From Desulfobacterales bacterium (GTDB taxonomy: Bacteria; Desulfobacterota; Desulfobacteria; Desulfobacterales; 4be13): 5,001 nt of DNA. Below, piece after piece: positions 1 to 4,549 of the stretch. The notes beneath the pieces are model-generated. The model saw only the letters and a program-made list of their open reading frames with translations. It ran no database searches and had not been told where the DNA came from. Position numbers and translations under genes: made by a program. Every line of letters begins with the position of its first letter. Within the stretch, counting starts at the first letter, position 1. The stretch spans positions 1-5,001 of the forward strand of contig JAOZLU010000509.1 in assembly GCA_029934695.1 (NCBI GenBank), written 5' to 3'.

Positions 1-39
1 GTTCAATTTATGTTTAAGAAAATTAAAAGAATCTGATGT

Positions 40-372
40 TTGACAATAATGCCGAATGAAATATTTGAACCCTATTGCAGTGCCGAAGAGGCATCAGCTT
101 CGGAAAAAAACAAAAGACTTCTGCCACGACCGAATCATGAAGGCCAGCCGAAATGGGTTGCTGAGAAAGGCATGGTAAATCCGAAGACTTTGGGAAAGCG
201 TAAAAACTATTCATATCGCATAGAAATTGAAACACGGCCGGGTACAGGAGAATGGCTCAGAAAATTTGAGATCAAACCTTCCAACGAGCCTTTCAGATAT
301 GCTGTTCCCGCTGACAGGCTTGACGAATTCAACAAAAAAATAGCAGATATCAGAATTGTCAAAAGGAGGTGA
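40..372 (+). CDS. Small basic protein resembling a detached polymorphic-toxin C-terminal tip
   Basis: This 110-residue protein is read from TTG 40. ATG 49 is the alternative (107 residues) but has no ribosome site; TTG 40 has only a weak AAAAGA 9 bases upstream. Residues 1-30 are low-complexity and charged. Residues 36-100 form a compact segment: GQPKWVAEKG (35-44), then GKRKNYSYRIEIETRPGTG (52-70), EWLRKFEIKP (71-80), and a conserved-looking end with YAVPADRLDEFN (87-98). From memory, this arrangement (a W-containing start, IE-rich strand, EWL..FEIKP, then VPADRLDEFN) resembles C-terminal toxin tips of large secreted polymorphic toxins; that is recall, not a search result. There is no signal peptide, membrane segment or delivery domain, so alone it would be cytosolic or an orphan tip. 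No catalytic motif is evident. Its stop codon lies inside the ribosome site of the next gene, so the two are co-translated. The existence of the gene is fairly secure; start and function are not. Confidence 0.7.
   Translation: MTIMPNEIFEPYCSAEEASASEKNKRLLPRPNHEGQPKWVAEKGMVNPKTLGKRKNYSYRIEIETRPGTGEWLRKFEIKPSNEPFRYAVPADRLDEFNKKIADIRIVKRR
364..372 (+). promoter_or_regulatory. Strong ribosome binding site coupled to the preceding stop codon
   Basis: AGGAGGTGA is an almost complete anti-16S complement, 5 bases before ATG 378. It contains the TGA (370-372) that ends the upstream gene, so ribosomes terminating there sit directly on the next initiation site. This decides the start of the downstream gene at ATG 378 rather than GTG 369, which lies within the site itself. 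Confidence 0.85.
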
Positions 373-377
373 CAGAA

Positions 378-782
378 ATGTGGTCAGTACAACGAACCTT
401 TCTCAATAAAATTATCAACAAAGAATATTCTGTCAGAAATTTAAAGGAAAAAAACCAGAGATTCAGGCAGATATTTCTGACATTCGCCTCTGAGACAGAA
501 GAGAATCTTGAATGCCTGAAGCATCTGGAATACGGAAAACTGAGGGAAGAGGAATCAGGAAAGGAAACCTCGGGAATTAAAATAAAAGGAAAAGACATTC
601 TCATATCCGACATTATGAATGCCCTGGAAGGCCTTGACGACATACCTGATCCGGTCAGAGAATATTATCCTGATCTGACTGACAGGGAATGGCATGCCGC
701 TGCCAGGCTTGTCACCGTACTTCTTTTATTGCTTGAAAAGACAGAACCTGACGTGGCGGACATGGTCCATGAAAATATATAA
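378..782 (+). CDS. Hypothetical helical protein, candidate immunity partner
   Basis: This 134-residue protein of unknown family starts at ATG 378, fixed by the strong AGGAGGTGA site. The sequence looks almost wholly alpha-helical. A basic N-terminal third (residues 8-30, rich in K, R and N) is followed by an acidic E-rich helix (38-61), then KDILISDIMNALEGLDDIP (72-90) and a C-terminal helix WHAAARLVTVLLLLLEK (105-121). The leucine run 115-119 is too short and too charged at its flanks to be a membrane span. There is no signal peptide and no catalytic motif. Tight coupling behind a toxin-tip-like gene, small size and lack of enzyme motifs are what is expected of an immunity protein, but that is inferred from context only. 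The stop TAA (780-782) lies inside the left arm of the fold-back repeat at 778-932, so the last residues may have been changed when that element arrived. Confidence 0.75.
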   Translation: MWSVQRTFLNKIINKEYSVRNLKEKNQRFRQIFLTFASETEENLECLKHLEYGKLREEESGKETSGIKIKGKDILISDIMNALEGLDDIPDPVREYYPDLTDREWHAAARLVTVLLLLLEKTEPDVADMVHENI

Positions 783-932
783 ATATTCCTGGCTCTGACG
801 GATTTTGTGGTTCCGCACAATTTCAGCCGGTTAATAAAAGCACAAAGACCGTAAAGAATGCACAAGAGCTGTGTCCTTTGTGACTGAAAACAATTCATAC
901 TGCAAAATCCGTTAGAACCAGAAATATTCATA
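778..932. repeat. Long fold-back element with 29-bp imperfect inverted arms and nested helices
   Basis: The left arm 779-807 and right arm 903-931 are inverted copies matching at 25 of 29 positions, plus one further matching pair (778/932). The roughly 95-nt interior also folds back: TTTCAG 821-826 pairs with CTGAAA 884-889, CACAAAG 841-847 with CTTTGTG 876-882, and CACA 861-864 with TGTG 870-873 around a 5-nt loop. All four helices are nested, giving one long rod. Of the four arm differences, three become G-U wobbles if the minus strand is transcribed, against one for the plus strand. It could be a miniature inverted-repeat transposon, a REP-like palindrome or a structured RNA; no transposase or reverse transcriptase lies in the window. 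It also fills most of the gap between the genes ending at 782 and starting at 973, where I see no coding sequence. It could act as a terminator or barrier between them, but no clear U-tract follows. Confidence 0.85.
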
Positions 933-961
933 GGCGTTTGCCGACTTGTTTGATAAAGACC

Positions 962-965
962 GGAG
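962..965 (+). promoter_or_regulatory. Ribosome binding site selecting a GTG start
   Basis: GGAG lies 7 bases before GTG 973. The more upstream in-frame TTG at 946 has no purine-rich site in front of it, so GTG 973 is the preferred start of the methyltransferase-like gene. Confidence 0.6.
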
Positions 966-972
966 TCATCGC

Positions 973-1485
973 GTGACTTTTTTTAAAAATATAGAATTGG
1001 GCGCAGGGTGTGGCAATTTTGGGAAACTGTTCTTTTCTCCATGTTGTCTCACAGATAAGAACAAAGTATTAAGGATAGCTTGTCATCTTGATTGTTTTTG
1101 TGATGCTTATGAACTGCCATTTACCAAAAACACATTCAGGACAGCAATTATCTGTAATCCTTATGGATATGGTTTTAGCACAAGAGAAGAAGCGGAAATC
1201 TTGCTTAATGAGCTGACAAGAGTTTTAACAGATGACAGCAGAATAATCATTATCGGAAGTAGCAGAAACAAATACTGTACGTCCAAACGAATTGAAAAAA
1301 GAATTCATCAAATCTCGTTACAGGGAATAAATATTCGCTTTGCAGTAAAAGATATTGATTCAGCTTTTCCGTATATGGACTATCCTTTTCTCACAACAGA
1401 CGGAAGAAAGACAAACCCGAACAAAGAGATTACCCTTTATGTCAGAAAACAATTTAACACTGGCTATGATCAGGAAAATTATTGA
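973..1485 (+). CDS. Class I SAM-dependent methyltransferase-like protein
   Basis: This 170-residue protein starts at GTG 973, supported by GGAG seven bases upstream; TTG 946 would add nine residues. It reads as a minimal Rossmann-fold methyltransferase. Motif I is IELGAGCGNFG (7-17), the SAM-binding glycine loop with the acidic E8. LTD (26-28) ends the second strand, and CDAYELPF (43-50) is the usual acidic-then-LPF segment. AIICNPYGYGF (58-68) occupies the motif IV position, with NPYGY suggestive of a modified N-P-P-Y motif. LLNELTRVL (77-85) and RIIIIGSS (90-97) are the following helix and strand. The C-terminal part has TTDGRKTNPN (141-150). Motif I begins only seven residues from the start, so there is no N-terminal substrate or target-recognition domain. 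Methylation is inferred from the fold; the substrate cannot be read from the sequence. A displaced toxin tip carrying a methyltransferase fold is an alternative. Its 3' end overlaps the next gene by 47 bases. Codons are AT-rich compared with the ATPase gene downstream. Confidence 0.8.
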   Translation: MTFFKNIELGAGCGNFGKLFFSPCCLTDKNKVLRIACHLDCFCDAYELPFTKNTFRTAIICNPYGYGFSTREEAEILLNELTRVLTDDSRIIIIGSSRNKYCTSKRIEKRIHQISLQGINIRFAVKDIDSAFPYMDYPFLTTDGRKTNPNKEITLYVRKQFNTGYDQENY

Positions 1486-2374
1486 CAGACTTTTCCTTTC
1501 GGAAAGATTAAGGATAAGTGACTATAAGGAGGATTTTTATTCGCATCTCACGAGTCTGCTAAGATTTCATCTGACGGTTCCGGATGAGCAGTCTCACCAG
1601 GAATTTCAGTTCAATAAAAACACTTACATGGGGCTTGAGCAATTTATTTTAGAGAATTCCGATATGGTGGAGGAAACCAAGGCTCCTGATGATATTGACT
1701 GGGATTTGGCTGACGATGCAAAGGATATTTTGAAAGACAAGATTAAGAGTTTGTCTGAGGAAAAAAAATCAGACGATCTGAAACCTTTTATTGAGTCATC
1801 TGCAAATATTTTTGAGAATTGGCTGATATATGATCTGATGCATCCGGGTTCAGTTTATAACCCTTGGATACCGGCCATTAACATTCTGCAAAAAGGCTAT
1901 GTTTATTTCATATCAGATGATAAGGACAGGGTAAGCCAATATCAGAAAAAGATTTATCACAAGACGGGCAGAGATACTCACAGCAATCTGGCAATAGTGA
2001 CCAGAGGCAGTAAAAAGAGAAAATTCTCGGTGGTTCTTGCTGATAACAGGCACAATCTCCAAATCAGCGTATATCAATATTTAAAAGAATACGCGCCAGG
2101 TTCGGATCATGTTATATCTTTGGGAGAAATTAAAGATTTCCTGGAAACAGATATGAGCAGACAGACGATTCGCACCAAGATAACCTCACCTCTGAAAAAA
2201 GCCGGTCTGATCGGCTCGAATTCAAAAGGATTTTTTTATATTGCCACCCCAAAGGATTTAAAACAGTGTTACACAGCTCACTTGGAAAAAGTTCGCAGAT
2301 TACAGGGAACTCTTAAAATCTATGAGAAGCAGGCAAAGGTTCTGGGTATCAGAAATTTAGGAGAAGGGTTCTGA
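1439..2374 (+). CDS. Hypothetical protein with C-terminal winged-helix-like region
   Basis: This 311-residue protein is read from ATG 1439, which has AGAG about 10 bases upstream. ATG 1466 is the alternative (302 residues), with no ribosome site and a 20-base overlap with the methyltransferase-like gene. Upstream in-frame codons lie wholly within that gene and are unlikely to be used. I do not recognise the family. Residues 10-50 are helical; 70-120 are strongly acidic (about EETKAPDDIDWDLADDAKD). The central part 125-205 contains the aromatic stretch NWLIYDLMHPGSVYNPW (127-143) and predicted strands KGYVYFISDD (152-161), NLAIVTRG (183-190) and KFSVVLADN (195-203). Residues 206-270 look like a winged helix: VYQYLKEY, LGEIKDFLETDMSRQTIRTK as the helix-turn-helix, and a wing at SKGFFYIATPKDL (262-274). 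A final charged helix follows (275-302). Overlap with the methyltransferase-like gene implies co-translation and joint function. It could be a DNA-binding partner, a regulator or an effector; nothing visible decides. Confidence 0.8.
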   Translation: MSENNLTLAMIRKIIDRLFLSERLRISDYKEDFYSHLTSLLRFHLTVPDEQSHQEFQFNKNTYMGLEQFILENSDMVEETKAPDDIDWDLADDAKDILKDKIKSLSEEKKSDDLKPFIESSANIFENWLIYDLMHPGSVYNPWIPAINILQKGYVYFISDDKDRVSQYQKKIYHKTGRDTHSNLAIVTRGSKKRKFSVVLADNRHNLQISVYQYLKEYAPGSDHVISLGEIKDFLETDMSRQTIRTKITSPLKKAGLIGSNSKGFFYIATPKDLKQCYTAHLEKVRRLQGTLKIYEKQAKVLGIRNLGEGF

Positions 2375-2391
2375 AAAAGGATGAAACACGA

Positions 2392-2402
2392 AAAATGGCA
2401 GG
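2392..2402 (+). repeat. 11-bp direct repeat, copy 1
   Basis: AAAATGGCAGG occurs here and again, exactly, at 2539-2549; the flanking bases differ at both ends. The two copies bracket a 136-bp stretch rich in hairpins. This could be a target-site duplication, or the two copies may compete to pair with GCCATTT at 2487-2493, giving alternative folds. Confidence 0.6.
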
Positions 2403-2416
2403 TATTTTAAGGTTGA

Positions 2417-2466
2417 ACATAAATAGGGAATTGGGGTCGGACCAAGCTAACCAACTGAATTTATGT
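2417..2466. repeat. Inverted repeat ACATAAAT / ATTTATGT
   Basis: Eight perfectly complementary bases (2417-2424 and 2459-2466) are separated by 34 nt. The loop holds a smaller hairpin, TTGG 2431-2434 with CCAA 2442-2445, around the GGTCGGACC near-palindrome. It belongs to the non-coding block 2375-2636 between the winged-helix protein gene and the ATPase gene. GGGGTCGGACC-like strings are familiar to me from intergenic repeats near RAYT/IS200-type transposases, but no such transposase is here. Confidence 0.5.
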
Positions 2467-2486
2467 GATATAAAAGCAAAATAAAC

Positions 2487-2546
2487 GCCATTTCCCTTCT
2501 TGAAACCACTTTTTTCGGGGTAAAAAGGAGCTTTCAAGAAAATGGC
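2487..2546. repeat. Long imperfect hairpin upstream of the ATPase operon
   Basis: GCCATTT 2487-2493 pairs with AAATGGC 2540-2546, TCTTGAAA 2498-2505 with TTTCAAGA 2532-2539, and CTTTTT 2509-2514 with AAAAAG 2522-2527 around a TCGGGGT loop. That is 21 base pairs, with one four-base bulge (2494-2497) and a small internal loop. It is not followed by a T-run, so it does not look like a standard intrinsic terminator. It may be a REP-like palindrome, a leader structure for the next operon, or one end of a small mobile element whose limits are the 11-bp direct repeats. Confidence 0.65.
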
Positions 2547-2584
2547 AGGAACAGACAGGCATCATATTAATGCTTTCAGCATAT

Positions 2585-2590
2585 TATAAT
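2585..2590 (+). promoter_or_regulatory. Candidate -10 box for the ATPase-DUF4276 operon
   Basis: A perfect TATAAT lies at the centre of the 12-bp palindrome ATATTATAATAT (2581-2592), about 47 bases before the ATPase start. No good TTGACA-like hexamer is found 16-18 bases upstream, so it would need an activator or a non-standard sigma context. The palindrome itself could be an operator. The position fits a separate promoter for the two genes beginning at 2637. Confidence 0.35.
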
Positions 2591-2623
2591 ATCCCGCCAA
2601 TGGCTTATAACCTTTACGGATTC

Positions 2624-2629
2624 AGGAGA
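2624..2629 (+). promoter_or_regulatory. Ribosome binding site selecting a TTG start
   Basis: AGGAGA lies 7 bases before TTG 2637. The encoded N-terminus MNRLQKITLSGFKSI has the expected first strand of an ABC-type ATPase, leaving no need for an internal ATG. TTG is therefore well supported as the start. Confidence 0.8.
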
Positions 2630-2636
2630 CAGAATT

Positions 2637-3734
2637 TTGAACAGACTGCAAAAAATAACCCTGAGCGGATTCAAGTCCATTAAGACAATGGATATTGATC
2701 TGCGTTTCTTAAATATTCTGATTGGATCAAACGGGGCAGGCAAGAGCAACCTCATTTCGTTCTTCAAGATGCTTAATGAGATGATGGCCGGACGCTTCCA
2801 GCAATATATCGGTATGGCGGGCCGCGCTCAGTCCCTCCTGCACTTCGGCCCCAGGGTAACTTCCCAGATTGAGGCAAAGCTGGAGTTTGAACTCGAAAAC
2901 GGAACCGACACCTATCACCTGCGTCTGTCCCATGCCGCGGGTGACACACTGATTTTTCTTGAAGAAACACTGAGCTTTCTGCAATCGGGTTATTCATCCC
3001 CAAAGATTGATCAGTTGGGTTCAGGGCATCAGGAGACAAAAATCACCGAAGCCGCAGAGGCTATGCCAACGGCCGGAACACTCAGATACCTGCTCGACCG
3101 TTGCCGTGTGTACCATTTCCACGATACATCTTCTGTGGCAGGAGTGCGGCAATCCTGTTATGTCGGTGACAATCGGTGGCTGATGCCGGATGCCGGAAAT
3201 TTGGCTGCATTACTCCTGAAATTCCGCAAAGACAACAGTGCGTCATACCGGCGCATCATCAGAACAATTCGTCTGATTGCACCGTTCTTTGATGACTTTG
3301 AACTTGAGCCGGACGGCTCTGACCGCGTAATTCTGAACTGGCGGGAAAAAGGGGCGGACAGGGTGTTCGGACCCCATCAGCTTTCAGACGGCACTTTACG
3401 TGCCATCTGTCTTATCACACTGCTTTTACAGCCGGAAGACAGAATGCCGGAACTCATTGTTGTTGATGAGCCGGAACTGGGGCTTCACCCTTATGCCCTC
3501 AATGTTGTGGCTGCCTTATTCAGGAATGCCTCCCGGCATATACAAATTCTCATCAGCACACAGTCCGGTTCTTTCCTGGACAACTTTGGTCCCGAGGATG
3601 TGATCGTGGTCAATCGGGAGGATAAGGAATCACAATTTGAACGCCTGAATCCCTCAGACCTGGAAGTCTGGCTTGATGAATACAGCCTGGGAGAAGTCTG
3701 GGAGAAAAATATCATTGCAGGGGGGCCGCATTAA
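2637..3734 (+). CDS. AAA family ATPase (AAA_21 / RecF-SMC-like ABC ATPase)
   Basis: This cytosolic 365-residue ATPase has a complete ABC-type ATP site. LQKITLSGFKSIKT (4-17) is the N-terminal strand typical of RecF/OLD-like proteins. Walker A is GSNGAGKSN (30-38). A central insert (about 75-245) carries a helical and basic region with YHFHDTS (159-165). A signature-like motif is QLSDGTLR (248-255), Walker B is LIVVDEPELGLHP (273-285) with D277 and catalytic E278, and the switch region is ISTQSGSFLDNF (306-317), with STQ where many relatives have T-H. The C-terminal part EVWLDEYSLGEVWEKN (343-358) matches what I recall of the ATPases paired with DUF4276 proteins. There is no long coiled coil, so it is the short class. 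It starts at TTG with a strong AGGAGA site, and its stop overlaps the ATG of the DUF4276 gene (TAATG), so the two are made together. By analogy with OLD/Gabija and PARIS it may gate a nuclease-like partner in phage defence; that role is inference. The gene is GC-richer than its upstream neighbours. Confidence 0.93.
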   Translation: MNRLQKITLSGFKSIKTMDIDLRFLNILIGSNGAGKSNLISFFKMLNEMMAGRFQQYIGMAGRAQSLLHFGPRVTSQIEAKLEFELENGTDTYHLRLSHAAGDTLIFLEETLSFLQSGYSSPKIDQLGSGHQETKITEAAEAMPTAGTLRYLLDRCRVYHFHDTSSVAGVRQSCYVGDNRWLMPDAGNLAALLLKFRKDNSASYRRIIRTIRLIAPFFDDFELEPDGSDRVILNWREKGADRVFGPHQLSDGTLRAICLITLLLQPEDRMPELIVVDEPELGLHPYALNVVAALFRNASRHIQILISTQSGSFLDNFGPEDVIVVNREDKESQFERLNPSDLEVWLDEYSLGEVWEKNIIAGGPH

Positions 3735-4459
3735 TGGTACGCCTTTATCTGTTTGCCGAAGGGCAAACCGAACAGACATTCGCCGACATATTGATAAAAC
3801 CCTGCCTGAGTCAATACCAGGTGTTTATGCACAAACCCATGCTCATTGCCCATGCAAGAAGAAGAGGCCAGGTGCATCGCGGTGGCGGTCGCAAGTACAT
3901 ACCGATGAGAGACGATATTAAGCGTTTCCTCAGACAGGAGACAGTCTCAGATGTATTCTTCACCACTATGATTGATTTATATGCTATCCATTCTGATTTC
4001 CCAGGGTTGGCTCAGTCCGGGAGTATGCGTCAGAATCCTATACAACGAGTTGAATTTCTGGAGCAATGCTTTGCAAAAGATATCGGCGATGATCGGTTCA
4101 TCCCATATATTCAGCTGCATGAATATGAGGCATATCTTTTTGCTGATCCGGCGTGTTTTGAAGATATTGATGAGACTCGTACAAAGGAAATTGAGGCTCT
4201 CAGGGATATCGCTGCTCAGTATCGGACACCTGAGATGATTAATGACGGGCAACATACATCTCCCAGTAAACGTATAAAGGCTTATTTTCCCTGTTATGGA
4301 AAAGCGAAACCTGTTTTCGGACCATTGTTGGCTGAACGGATTGGACTGCAAGTCATTCGGAACAAGTGCTTCCACTTCAACAGATGGCTGTCACGCCTTG
4401 AATCATTGAACACAGGAATGAGACAGATTTTCTCCTTACATGGAATTTCAAACACATAG
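3734..4459 (+). CDS. DUF4276 family protein (TOPRIM-like), partner of the AAA ATPase
   Basis: This 241-residue protein starts at ATG 3734, overlapping the ATPase stop by one base, with a G-rich stretch just upstream. LYLFAEGQTEQTF (4-16) is the N-terminal strand-loop with the glutamate (E9) expected at a TOPRIM acidic site. MIDLYAIHSDFPG (79-91) carries D81, the second acidic position. IQLHEYEAYLFADP (126-139) adds conserved acidic residues, and SPSKRIKAY (176-184) and HFNRWLSRLESL (214-225) are late family features. A basic patch, HARRRGQVHRGGGRK (40-54), could contact nucleic acid or ATPase. DUF4276 proteins are commonly encoded next to AAA_21 ATPases; a metal-dependent nuclease role is plausible but not shown by sequence. 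Homologous sequence appears to end near LESL (225). The last 16 residues and the stop are read out of frame from a PIN-toxin remnant, so the tail is probably a junction product. The enzyme core looks whole. Confidence 0.92.
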   Translation: MVRLYLFAEGQTEQTFADILIKPCLSQYQVFMHKPMLIAHARRRGQVHRGGGRKYIPMRDDIKRFLRQETVSDVFFTTMIDLYAIHSDFPGLAQSGSMRQNPIQRVEFLEQCFAKDIGDDRFIPYIQLHEYEAYLFADPACFEDIDETRTKEIEALRDIAAQYRTPEMINDGQHTSPSKRIKAYFPCYGKAKPVFGPLLAERIGLQVIRNKCFHFNRWLSRLESLNTGMRQIFSLHGISNT

Positions 4460-4548
4460 CCAACGCTCATATCATAAAACAGCTTCGTGAGACAGTTGAA
4501 AAAGAGGGTTTCGTTTTTCCCACGCCTGAAGAACTGATAGGAGAATAG
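4402..4548 (+). pseudogene. C-terminal remnant of a PIN-domain (VapC-like) toxin
   Basis: Read in the frame ending at TAG 4546-4548, this stretch encodes TDFLLTWNFKHIANAHI (from 4423) followed by a helix and the end FPTPEELIGE. The (D)xLLTWNxxHIANAxI block and a terminal TPEEL are hallmarks I recognise from the last part of PIN-domain toxin proteins, which are normally roughly 130-150 residues. Nothing resembling the N-terminal catalytic half is present: the frame closes at TGA 4399-4401, and the upstream DNA codes for DUF4276. Relatives often have a few more residues between the FP and TPEEL parts, so a short in-frame deletion is possible. There is no start codon or ribosome site, so it should not be expressed as a toxin. 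The homologous part probably begins between about 4410 and 4423. The small gene just downstream is its usual neighbour. Confidence 0.7.
4539..4544 (+). promoter_or_regulatory. Ribosome binding site for the small gene after the PIN remnant
   Basis: AGGAGA lies 5 bases before ATG 4550 (8 before the adjacent ATG 4553), inside the last codons of the PIN remnant. It indicates that the downstream small gene was translationally coupled to the toxin gene and can still be initiated. Confidence 0.7.
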
Positions 4549-4549
4549 A

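Noticed and set aside
1..36. Open frame ending at TGA 34-36 that could be the tail of an upstream gene, with an overlapping ATG at 36
   Set aside because: Twelve codons give no coding evidence, and the frame from ATG 36 closes after seven codons at 59. The upstream context is outside the window.
40..68. Perfect TTGACA (40-45) as a -35 box
   Set aside because: No convincing TATAAT-like hexamer lies 16-18 bases downstream, and a start there would fall inside the first gene. Most likely chance.
665..931. Minus-strand open frame of 88 codons spanning the fold-back element
   Set aside because: It is antisense to the second gene and runs through the repeat arms. There is no ribosome site and no recognisable protein features.
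778..932. Retron non-coding RNA (inverted arms flanking internal hairpins)
   Set aside because: The arms are longer and more uniform than usual a1/a2 repeats, and no reverse transcriptase is in the window. Only a search of the flanking DNA could revive this.
2403..2546. Integron attC recombination site between gene cassettes
   Set aside because: The hairpins lack clear RYYYAAC / GTTRRRY core sites at their ends, and no integrase is visible.
3977..4375. Minus-strand open frame of 132 codons inside the DUF4276 gene
   Set aside because: It lies wholly opposite a well-supported conserved gene and reads as a low-information shadow with no motif.
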